Shown here in pieces: positions 11,068 through 20,756 of a DNA stretch of 64,000 bases. The stretch lies in the NCBI RefSeq assembly GCF_024679095.1, contig NC_066517.1, forward strand, positions 20,892,540 to 20,956,539, in the 5' to 3' direction. Source of the stretch: Eriocheir sinensis. Lineage: Eukaryota; Arthropoda; Malacostraca; Decapoda; Varunidae. The notes under the pieces are model-generated. The model did no database searches, was not told where the DNA came from, and saw only the letters and a list, made by a program, of their open reading frames with translations. Numbering within the stretch: position 1 is the first letter of the stretch; the number at the start of each line of letters is the position of its first letter. The translations under genes and the position numbers were made by a program.

Positions 11068-11229
11068 GGAGCTGGAGGGTGGTGGCTCAGGGTGTTTTGT
11101 GCCGCTAGGGGGAGGAGGGATTAACGCTAAGCCCCACTAATACCGCGACGCCGATAAGGTTAAGATAATAGAGCGTGTTGTGACGTAGGGGGAAGATAGG
11201 CTCACGTTACGTCACTGTTCCTTCTCTCT

Positions 11230-12200
11230 CTTGTCTCTTACACTATTTTTTTTTGAAGGAGTCTTGTGTGTAGGGGGAGTCACTGTTATGATGATGTCAC
11301 TGTTTGTTCTATCTGTTTACCACTCACTGTTTCTCAGATCACGTTATGTCTGTTCCTTCCTTCTCTCTCCCGTCTCTTTTTTACCCGATCTAGAAAGGTT
11401 TGAAGGCGTCTTGTGTGTAGGGAGAGACAGGTTATAAGACTGTTTGTTCCTTCTTTCTTTCTCTTTCTCATTCCCTTTTAATTCCCACACCCTTTCTCTG
11501 ATCACGCTATGTCACAGTTTGCTCCTTCTTTCTTTCTGTTTCTCACGCACTCTTTCTCAGTCTCTCTCTCACACACTTTCTCAGACCACGTTATGTCAGT
11601 TTTTGTTCCTTCTCTCTTCTGTCTCTCACTCTCTTTTTCTCACTCTCATTCTCACACACTTTCTTAAATCACATTATGTCACTTTGTTCCTTATCTCTTT
11701 TGTCTTTCTCACACTCTCTTTCTCACTCTCATTCTCACACACTCTTCCTCAAATCACGTTTAATATGTTATAATTTGCTCCTTCTATCTCTCTTCTCACA
11801 CTCTCTTTCTCATTCTTTCTCACGTACTTTTTCTCAGGTCAAGTTATATCACTGTTTTTTCTTCTATCTGTCTCTTTCTCACTCTTTCTCACTCTTTCTC
11901 ACGTCACATTAGCTCACAGTTTGCTCCTTCTTACACACTCACTCGTACTTTCTCACTCTCTTCCTCACAGCACATTACATCGCTGCTTTCTCCCTCTCTC
12001 TGTCTCGTTCTCGCACACCCTCTAAGGTAGGTATGGGGTCTTATATGTGTGCCTTGTGTGTCGTGTTTGTGAGTGTATGTTCCTTATGTCTGTTTCTCTC
12101 ATACACACTTATTTCACACTCTTCCTCACATCACATTACCTCACTTTTTATTCCTTTTCTCTCTGTCTCGTCCTCATACACGCTCTAAGGTAGGTTCGAG
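11230..12200. repeat. Degenerate pyrimidine-rich minisatellite upstream of G-alpha
   Basis: About ten diverged units of 70 to 90 bases repeat a core like TCACGTTATGTCACTGTTTG followed by CCTTCT and a (CTCTT)n-rich filler. The array lies 150 to 1100 bases upstream of the G-alpha start codon. Confidence 0.75.
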
Positions 12201-12339
12201 GGTGTCGTGTGTGTGCCGCGAGTCTAGGGTAAGCAGGAAATATAATACCTTAGCTTAGACTCGTCGACAGGTATGGTTTGGTTAGGCAGGTAAGAAGGTA
12301 AGGTGTGCCGGGGTGGGATAGGAACGGAGGGAAAACTAA

Positions 12340-12990
12340 CACCAAAGCAGTTTTTTTTTTTTTTGTATTACACACGCGTAGGAGAATACATCTGTAACGT
12401 CATGATTTTAGTCTCTCTCTCTCTTGCTCACACACGTAGATGATTATAATACCAGATGGTTTTTTTTTTCCACCAGACGGAGTGGAAAAATTTGGGTGGC
12501 TTTTCCGATACCCTATACGCCTCTGTCCACCCAGCAGTGAATGGGTACCAGGTATTAATCGGGGGTTGTGTCCCGTCTCCAGAGCCTTCTTCTATAATTT
12601 ATTCCCCCTCCACAGATGTTGCGCCGACTAAATAAAACTTTCCAACTTTCCCCCACCAGAACTTTTTTTTTCTTACACACTTGAAGAAAGATAACACTGA
12701 TCACGATTTAATTCCTTCCCCTCTTGCACACAAATGGATAAGTAATACCCGAAGCTTTTTTCACGTAGGTAACTATAACATGTAAATAACTAACACCATA
12801 ACAGTTTTTTCTTACACACATGTAGAAAGATAACACACTCCTCTCTTGCACACACGTAAAGTAATACCAGAAGCTTGTTTCACGTAGATAACTTTAAGAC
12901 CAGAACTTTTTTTTTTCCTTTTACACACACGCAGATAGATAACACTGTAACCTCATCCCTTAATCCCTTACTTCCTTGCACACACGTGAA
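12340..12990. repeat. Diverged short repeats with T-tract plus ACACACGTAGA core
   Basis: At least five pieces share a T-rich run followed by a CTTACACAC-CGTAGA-AGATAACAC-like core. They lie near 12350, 12660, 12810, 12910 and 12960. Related pieces recur near 14510 and 16810-16930. They look like remnants of one dispersed family whose full length I cannot define. Confidence 0.55.
12476..12658 (+). mobile_element. SINE-like repeat, copy 1
   Basis: This segment matches 39775-39975 in reverse orientation over about 180 bases. Shared words include AGTGGAAAAATTTGG, TTTTCCGATACCCTA and CCACCCAGCAGTGAATGGGT. The second copy extends into a tRNA-like box, so this one is a truncated member of the same family. 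Confidence 0.65.
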
Positions 12991-13016
12991 GATAAATCAT
13001 GTGTCTGTGTGTTGAT

Positions 13017-13378
13017 TACTATCCATATCAGACACTATGACATACCGTTTTTCGCAAATTTCTTTCAAACGAAGACTCGGATCAGCATGGGGCTTTGGCA
13101 CAGATTGTTTCACACACTCCGCTAATTTTTGACGCTATTGTGCAATGCCAGATGCGGTTAATTATGGCGTTTACTCTTGACTGTGATGGCAAAACCTGCG
13201 TGAGCCACTTACACATTCGAACAGGTGAGGCGTGACGTGTTTGTGACGTGTATCCACCACCTACCTCCACCCCTGGCTTCCCCTACTCCTATCCCTCCCT
13301 TTCCCTCCCTCCTTCTCCCCCGCACTCTCTCCCCCCGCCCTCTTTCTCCCCCATACCTCCCCTCTCCCCCATCCACCC

Positions 13379-13466
<88 letters not shown>

Positions 13467-14418
13467 CACTTGTGCTGTAAACGAGATATGAATCTATGCA
13501 CACGTACGACTTGAATTAATGGCAGATAAATAGAAATTATATCCCGTCTTCATCAGCATCAACAGTGATGACGAGGATGACCTGTTTGTCGATGGTGATG
13601 AATGTTGAAGTAACATACCCTATGTGGTCAGTTATTTACATTATTAATCCACCCATCATATACTCGCTATCTATTTTTGTTTGCTATGACTTTTTAACAT
13701 ATCTACATGAACACATATCGTATGGCAGTCTTTTCCTAACATCAGAATAAATTATTCATATATTTCTCCAATTTCGTTTCACGTTTTTACTCTGCAATGA
13801 ATTCCCGCTTCAATTCCACCGTTATTCCTTTCCGTCTCTTACGCGATTTCCTATAAATGATCAAGCGTCAGCTACGTGCTTCATCCCATCATACGCTCAA
13901 CGTAACCTGTGGGAAGGAGGGTCATATACTCGTACAACTTTCAATGGTTGTATAATTGCCAAACAAACCTCACACAGCACTTAAGCAACATCCAGTTACG
14001 CTGGAGCAGGAATTAAGGTCGTGTGCATAAAACACCCTACCATACTTAGCATATACTTTCGAGTTATCCGCCATTATAGACAAGTCATATGTGTGCAACG
14101 CTTCACATCGCATGTATACCGAGAGAGAGAGAGAGAGGGGGGGGAGGGGAGGGAGGGGGAGGGGGAGAAAGAGGGCGGTGGGAGAGAGTGCGGGGGAGAA
14201 GGAGGGAGGGATGTTTCAATGTGTAAGTGGCTCACGTAGGTTTTGCCATCACAGTCAAGAGTAAACGCCATAATTAACCGCATCTGGCATTGCACAAGAG
14301 CGTCAAAAATTAGCGGAGTGTGTGAAACAATCTGTGCCAAAGTCCCATGCTGATCCGAGTCTTCGTTTGAAAGATATTTGCGAAAAACGGTATGTCATAG
14401 GGTCTGATATGGATAGTA
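13017..14418. mobile_element. 1.4-kb inverted repeat (foldback-type element candidate)
   Basis: The left arm, 13017-13215, and the right arm, 14222-14418, are reverse complements with only about five differences in 200 bases. Both start at TACTATCCATATCAGA. The arms continue inward into pyrimidine/purine tracts: 13290-13380 with (CT)n to 13462 on the left, and 14120-14212 on the right. The central 600 bases are AT-rich with no convincing ORF. No transposase is seen, so this could be a non-autonomous foldback element or a recent inverted duplication. Confidence 0.75.
13383..13462. repeat. (CT)n microsatellite
   Basis: A pure (CT)n of about 80 bases at the inner end of the left arm of the inverted repeat. 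The right arm has only a short (GA)n at 14121-14136 in the matching place. Confidence 0.95.
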
Positions 14419-15079
14419 GGTGTAGCTATGTACGGTTATATGTTTTGCAGCGCTAGAGGAAGGAAATTGCAACTATACTCCACAATTTACTCTCGTTCTT
14501 TTTCTTTCTCACATACGTAAAGATACATAACGAAGGTGTTTTATGGCGCAAGAAGGTAGAAAACACACACTAATACTACACTTTACGTTCGCACTCTCGT
14601 AACTTGATTCAGGTGTGTTTTTGGTATACTAAAAGAGTGTAACACCAACCCCACAGCACTTCAACACTCGCACACACACGCCAGTCAAGTCAGTTTCCAG
14701 TTAGGTGGTGATGTGTTGGGGCAAGGGGACTGTGGTAGCAATGTCACAGTCAGTTCAGTCACTCACGTACGCCAGTTATCTAGTTATCCAATCTATGAAG
14801 GTTTGTTTTTCCATTACAACCTTACGCCACGCTCTCGAATGTCACTAAAACACGTCAAACACTGATATCCTGTTGCTTCTTCTTCTTTACTAAGCTTTCA
14901 ACGTGTATTATCGTTTCCATCTTTTATTTTTACTCTTTTATCAACCACTTTTTTTCCTTTTATGTTCGTTGGTGGGGTGTTACTTCTCACGTGTGTGTGT
15001 GTGTGTGTGTGTGTTTTCGTGTGGGAGGACTCAGTTCCCCTCACGACTGACTGTCCTTCCCTCCAAGACGCTCTCCTCG

Positions 15080-15689
15080 CTCACACTGCTTGTCACCTCC
15101 ACTGCTGCAACGCCCTCCTCCTCCTCCTCCTCTCTTCCTCCTCCTGTCATCCCTCCAGTCCTCCCTTCTTCCCACCGTCCTCCTCCTCTCACCCTCCCAC
15201 CCTACTCATATACCACTCCAGCCTTCCTCTCCCTCACCCCCCTCCTCCTCTGTCATACCTCCCTCCGCCCCCTCTTCCTTCTCCTCCTCCTCCTCCTCCT
15301 CCTCGCCACACCCCCTGGCACTTCCCGTCTCCTCATTTTCCTTCTATCATTCGCCTCCCTTCGTCTCTTTCTTCCCTCTCCATTAAAAATGCAAGTTCCC
15401 TCTCTTCCTCGCTCTCTCTCTCTCTCTCTTTCCCCCTCTCCTCCTCCTCGATCTCTTCCTCCTCCTCCTCTTCACTACCGTTGCCATACATTCTCCGCCA
15501 CTCTCACGCGAATAAAAATCTCCCTTTCCCTCTTCCGTTTTCGCTTTTTATTTCCCTTTCCCTCCTGTAACCTCCCCCCCTTTTTTTTTTTATTTTTGTC
15601 TCCTCCCGTTTCCATTTTTTATCTCTCTCCATTCCACTCTCCTCCCTTTCTCTCTTTGCCTCCTCTTTCCTTTCCTCTCTTTCCACTCC

Positions 15690-15764
<75 letters not shown>

Positions 15765-15849
15765 GCTGGAAAGGTCGCCGCTCTTGATATCGAGATTTTA
15801 TTAGAATTCCTTCAATATGTTATCGCAAGTTAATTCCCATTCGATCGGG

Positions 15850-15903
<54 letters not shown>

Positions 15904-15910
15904 GCTGTTG
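15080..15910. repeat. Pyrimidine-rich tract with (CT)n and (GT)n
   Basis: About 600 bases of C+T-biased sequence (15080-15690) run into a pure (CT)n at 15692-15762, and a (GT)n follows at 15851-15901. Long frames seen here (294 and 202 codons) are composed of Ser/Leu/Pro only and are composition artefacts. Confidence 0.85.
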
Positions 15911-16997
15911 ATGGTGGCATTATCTATATATCATTTCAAGAAACATCAACTTGAATAATTAGAGTGATTAACGCCTTGAGGGAAAGTGCATAATTAAGTG
16001 AAGTGCGCTGTGAGTGAATTACTTGTCGGAATCATATCTGTGAAGGTCAAAGGTTCTGCATGTCATACTTTTTTTTTTTTTTTTCTTTTTTTACTTCGTG
16101 CGTGTACAGGCATTCAGGAAGGGAATATAGGTATACGTATACTTCCTATGTGGCACTGGCGTCAATAATTAATTCATTGTACTGATATAACATAGAGAAT
16201 TTAACAAGGCTATATATAACTCATCCCTTCCCTCCTCATAAACCCTGAAGCGCTGGAGTCGAAAACCCGAAGCAGCGAACTCATTTGCATATCAAGACCA
16301 TTACCTCGATCTGCCTTGCCATTCTTTTCATCACAGCTAGCTAGGTTACATACAGGTTGACGAATCATTGGTTATTTGGAAGGTGATCAATAGAAGGAAA
16401 TACTACAGATTAAAGGGAAAAGTGCGTAACGAGCGGAGGGTTCACTGTGGTGGTTTGTGGCGCTGATATCGTAGCGGCAGCCAGATGAACTACCCTTCCC
16501 CACCAGCAGACTTGGCAGGAAGAGGGTAGCGCCGCGGCCATTCCTTTGGGGTAATCCAGCGTCGTCAGCAAACTTCGGTGAGTGCTTTTGTCCTGGCGGT
16601 ACTTGTGGCGGTGAAGTGTTCGGGGAGTGTTGAGCGAGAGGTATTGAGGTTCAGGCACACTCCAGCATCCTTGGTATTGAGGCAGGCCGCTGATCGAGTG
16701 CGTCTGCATGGGCGTGTTGCTGGTGTTGAAGCGGTGGTGTGGGTGTTGGTTAGGCAGGTATAAGGTGTTCCGTGGTGGGATAGGAACGCAGAAAAAAATA
16801 ACCCCAGAACTTTTTTTTCCCCTACACGCGCGTAGAAAGATATTCGACCTTTTTTTTTTTCCTTAAACGCGCGTAGAAAGATAAGTGTCATATTTTCTTT
16901 CTCTTGCCCACACGTATGATTCTAATACCAGAGTTGAGGTGTGCAAGGGATGGAAGTCGTGAAGGAAGGAAGCACTATATAGGAAGGGCTTTCGATT

Positions 16998-17147
16998 TGT
17001 CACTATTTTTCTTTGGTATAAATGAGTAAAGATCGTTACATACTATTGCCAAACAACTACGTACCATTCAGTACCTTAAACCGGACATCCTTAACCACGC
17101 ACTTATAACGATCTTTACCCATTTCTGCCCTAAAAAAATAGTGACAA
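16998..17147. mobile_element. MITE with about 40-bp terminal inverted repeats
   Basis: The left end, TTGTCACTATTTTT followed by GTAAAGATCGTTA, is mirrored by the right end, TAACGATCTTTAC followed by AAAAAAATAGTGACAA. The internal part is about 70 bases with no ORF. A 37-base piece of the right end is then repeated at about 17148-17190. The size and long TIRs suggest a non-autonomous DNA transposon. Confidence 0.8.
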
Positions 17148-17159
17148 CAAAGTTCCCAT

Positions 17160-17478
17160 TTCTGCCCTAAAAAAATAGTGACAACAAAGTTAAGTCTTCA
17201 TAGGCAAAGGAGTTCGCTGCTTCGATCGGTTTCACGAGTTCGAAGGTTCACGGTTCACGAGGCGAGTAAGGATGACAATAAACCCCCGAAAACTTACACG
17301 ACCATAATATTTACACAAGCACTAATACTCCCATTCCCATTGCGTAAATATTATGGTCGTGCAAGTTTTCGTTGGTTTGTCATCCTTACTCGCCTCTTGA
17401 ACCGTGAACCTTCGAACTCGCGAAACCGAAGCAGCGAACTCCTTTGCCTATGAGAACGTAACTTTGTTGTCAGTCTTT
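17160..17478. mobile_element. Long hairpin (near-perfect palindrome, about 135-bp arms)
   Basis: The left arm, about 17175-17318, and the right arm, about 17346-17478, are reverse complements with a loop of about 27 bases. Examples are AGGCAAAGGAGTTCGCTGC against GCAGCGAACTCCTTTGCCT, and GACCATAATATTTAC against GTAAATATTATGGTC. A fragment of the outer right arm recurs at about 16265-16300 (AAGCAGCGAACTC). It is a MITE-like foldback element whose transcript would form long double-stranded RNA. Confidence 0.8.
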
Positions 17479-17743
17479 GCGTCACAGGTTACAGCTAGGT
17501 AGGCTATATATAAAGTGTGTAATGGACCAAATGATAACTATTTTGGCATTGTAGACGTATTTTGGCCCCGTAGATGAATTGTGAGACAGGATATACATTT
17601 TATGACGTACGGTGGCAATAAGTGATACTGAGTAACTTTAGCCCACTGGCTAGTTTTACAGTGCTTGGCTCATGCTGCTCCCCCGGGAACTCGCCTTTAC
17701 TCCAGTCTAGAGTTGTACTAGGCAGTGATTCTTAAATTGAGTG

Positions 17744-18030
17744 CCTGTGGCCAAGTGGTTAGCGCGACGGCGCCGCGTCTTCGCGGCCCGCCCGGTGGCA
17801 CAAGCTGGGATATTTGTCCCACTGAGTGGCCTAAGACTACCCACATGATGCCCAGAAGACCACCCATCAACCTGGACTGTAGATTCTCTTTAATAATAGG
17901 CCAATGATGAGCTACGAGGGGGGCAGCATGTTAAAGCAACACACTTGCCTGAGCCACGAGCTGGGACCGACCATCAGGACCCATCAAGAAAACCTACCAA
18001 CATAGGTGGAAACCTAAAAAAAAATTAGGG
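17744..18030 (+). mobile_element. tRNA-derived SINE, copy 2
   Basis: It begins GTGGCCAAGTGGTTAGCGCG, a good tRNA-like box A region. It continues with the body shared with 2223-2474 (AGACTACCCACATGATGCCC, AGAAGACCACC) and ends in a short A-rich tail. A fragment of the same body lies inverted at about 18195-18275. Confidence 0.7.
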
Positions 18031-18614
18031 GGGCGTTAGTAATTTCCATGGGGGCACGAGTCTTGTGGAGGGGAAGTTGAAATTTGTTGTTGGAATATTT
18101 ATACTAACAAGGGCACGGGCTAATATGCAATGGGAGAGTGGAGGGGGAAGACCCATTCCAAGAGGGTAGAAATGGTAAAAAGCGCGACTAAACTAAAATC
18201 TGGGTTGATAGGTCCATGGTCCTCACTCTTCAGGATAGCAATGGGTAGTCTTAGGCCATTGGGCGAGGACTCGTATAAGTCAGCTTGTAGCGGTGGGTGA
18301 GATTTAACCAGTTTAGTGCAGCAGTTTTTAAATTATCATTTCCCTGTCTCTAGTCTACACTTCCTAGATTCCATGGTGAATGCCAGGTGACTTTCACTGA
18401 AAAGTTTGATAGACCATCTATTGACTCATAGTAGGCCATGGCTACATGTGGTTGTCACTTGCTCAGGAATGGTACAATGGTGGGCAGTTACAGCATGCAG
18501 TTTGAATAAGTCTAGATGAAGTGCATGAAAGTTCAGGATGCTAAATTTGAAAACAAGGTAGTTTGATGTGTCTTTGGAGGCTACTTGCTTGTCTTGTTGC
18601 CATGGGTGTTTTGT

Positions 18615-18616
<2 letters not shown>

Positions 18617-18651
<35 letters not shown>
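18617..18651. repeat. Poly(A) tract of about 34 bases
   Basis: A pure A run with no recognisable retroposon body immediately upstream. It may be a retroposon tail or a simple homopolymer. Confidence 0.8.
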
Positions 18652-18653
<2 letters not shown>

Positions 18654-18737
18654 GAACTAGGAAATTTGAGCTCATTATTGTAACCTGTTATATTTCATAC
18701 AGATCACTGTTTAAATACGAATTCTGATATTCCTCAG

Positions 18738-18838
18738 GTGGGGCAATTTCACCAGCTGGCAGTTGTCCATCAAGCCTTCCATCCTCTGGCAGTCTGATGG
18801 TGCTACTTCTCGTTCTCTTCATGCTGCTGTGGCGGTAG
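18738..18838 (+). CDS. Possible terminal exon encoding a GPI-anchor or membrane tail
   Basis: After the acceptor-like TATTCCTCAG, the frame entered with two bases gives 32 residues before TAG. They comprise GAISPAGSCPSSLPSSGS, then a hydrophobic run of Leu, Val, Met and Phe, then WR at the stop. Small residues followed by 13 hydrophobic residues at the extreme C-terminus is the pattern of a GPI-anchor signal. A plus-strand AATAAA lies at 20406 and another acceptor-like site (TTCTTCCAG) at 20189. No upstream coding exon was found on the plus strand, so this is a weak call and could be chance. Confidence 0.22.
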
Positions 18839-19139
18839 TGTGCAAAATCCAGTTGTTGGCAATGGGAGTTTAATGTAGTTATACTGCTATGGATATTTTT
18901 TCCAGGGCTAATAGCTTATAATGACTCAAATGGGGACATTACAAACTTAATATAGAGCAGATGTCTTGGTTTTTGCTTGGGAGGCTATACAGTTTTGAGT
19001 AGAGAACAAGTGTATGATACTTAAAAGATTAAGAAACGGAGCTAATGTACTTGGGGACAGGCAGATGATGGTTGATTTTGATTTACGAAAGTTATGGTGT
19101 GCATAGTGTAAGAAGTTTAATTATTCTCCCAACTGTCAT

Positions 19140-19850
19140 ATGTATCAGAGCTGAGGATGAGAGATGTAGAACAGCAGTCACTAATAATTGCAGTGGAAAT
19201 GAGATGTAGGAGGTGCATGTGGTTTCAGGATAAGATGGAGGTAGCGATGCATACATGAGAATTGGCATGGAAGTAACAGTATAAGGTGTGGATTGATTGA
19301 AAGGGTGGAGTGTAGTGTTGAGAGATGGACATGGGAACGGGTATGAACGAGTGACTAAATTGTGAAGTTATGAGCAGGATTGAGAGAGGGGGGGTGGCAG
19401 GGGGAGACCGCAAATAAAATAGATTAATGAGTACGCTAGGGATTGATGAGTTAATGTTCCTGTGGGTGGGTATGTTAGATTAATAAGTGTGCTAAGGACT
19501 GATTTGTTAATGTTCCTGTTGGTGGGTGTGTTAGATTGATAAGTATGCTAGGTACTGGTGTGTTAATGTTCCTGTGGGTGGGTGTGATGAGGATAGATTT
19601 TACACTAAGGAAAAGGCTGTTGCAACATCTAAGTATTGAGGGATGGTTGTGGTGTCAGGATGTGATGGAGAAAGCAACGAGTGTATATGAAGAGGTGGGA
19701 TGGGTGCAATGGCAAAGGGTGTGGATTGGTTGAAATGAGTGGAATGTGATGCATGGAGATGGTTTGGGCATGTGATGCAAATCGAAAGAATGAAAGAGTA
19801 CAGAGCAGGATTGAGGGAGGGAGTGTCATGGGGAGATCACAGGTGAAATG
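19140..19850 (+). mobile_element. Degenerate LINE 3' fragments, two copies, with a 56-bp tandem between
   Basis: Two related stretches (about 19140-19420 and 19600-19850) share ATGAGATGTAGGAGG-like and GATGGTTTGGGCATGTGATG-like words. The second translates to RWFGHVM-type residues, which occur near the C-terminus of RTE-like LINE ORFs. Between them, three copies of a roughly 56-base unit with TTAATGTTCCTGTGGGTGGG lie at 19430-19590. A third related fragment is at 30480-30700. Confidence 0.45.
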
Positions 19851-20382
19851 GTAAAGTATTGTAGGAAGTTGGTAGGCCAGGGGTTGTTCTGAGAGGTTCC
19901 TGTGGGTGCTATTTTTAAGATCCTTATCTAAAATAACTGGATTAGTTTTAAGTGGTGCTCAGAGATGATTTGAACATATGACATGGGTGAATGAGGATAG
20001 ACCTGTGTTGTGGATGAATGAGGATAGAGGGAAAGGGGCTTTTGGAAGTGATCATGAATGAGTGTGGTAATGGAAGAGTATTGTAGGAAGTTGAAAGGCC
20101 AGGGATTGAATGTTCAGTGTTTTGGGGGTAATATATAGATTGTGATGTGTGCCTTACTTCACCTTTTTAATTATTGCCCTTTCTTCCAGATAAATGGATA
20201 CAATGGGACCTGTCCACTGGGTAGCAGACTGGTCTCCACTCCACTGCTGCTGACACTTCCTCTGATTCTGTGCCCCCTCCATTCCGTGGCGAGGAGGGGC
20301 CACCTTCCCAGTACCAGATTCATGGACTAGCTGTTGCTGGTTAATGAATAATGTGTTTTAAGAGGTCGAGAGACTCTTCCAA

Positions 20383-20756
20383 TTTATTTTATTTTATTTT
20401 TTTTAAATAAAATTTTCCTGCGAGATTTAGTTTATGTACTTTCCGGACAGTTTCTGAAGTATCCCTAACACTGAACACTTGAATTTAGTAGTTTATTTAA
20501 AAAAAAAAATTCCTGCAAGATTCTTTCTGGACAGTTTCTGAAGTATCCTTAACACTGTTGTGGCATAACCAGTACAGGAGAATAACACTTCTTACCCAGC
20601 AGTTTATATTATTAGAATGACATCATTTCCTTGAGGGGGAGTGTAAGTAAGTCTTGTTAGTTATTTGCACAACACCTTAAAGCTCTAAGCATGACCTTAT
20701 TTTTCACTACACAGTAAATTTTTACATCTTTTCTGCAATGAACATTAAAGCTCGGC
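20383..20756 (-). other. Laminin 3' UTR region with candidate poly(A) signals
   Basis: Downstream of the laminin TGA, minus-strand AATAAA words occur at 20492-20497 and near 20383-20399. A plus-strand AATAAA sits at 20406-20411, so transcripts from both strands could end here. About 70 bases are duplicated within this UTR (20411-20478 and 20507-20565, sharing GGACAGTTTCTGAAGTATCC). Confidence 0.5.

Noticed and set aside
14903..15787. 294- and 202-codon Ser/Leu/Pro-rich frames
   Set aside because: Pyrimidine-rich low-complexity DNA has few stops; there is no domain, no splice context and no codon bias.
16420..16580. Possible 5' noncoding exon ending at a GTGAGT donor near 16577
   Set aside because: The donor is good, but no start, no frame and no partner exon can be supported.
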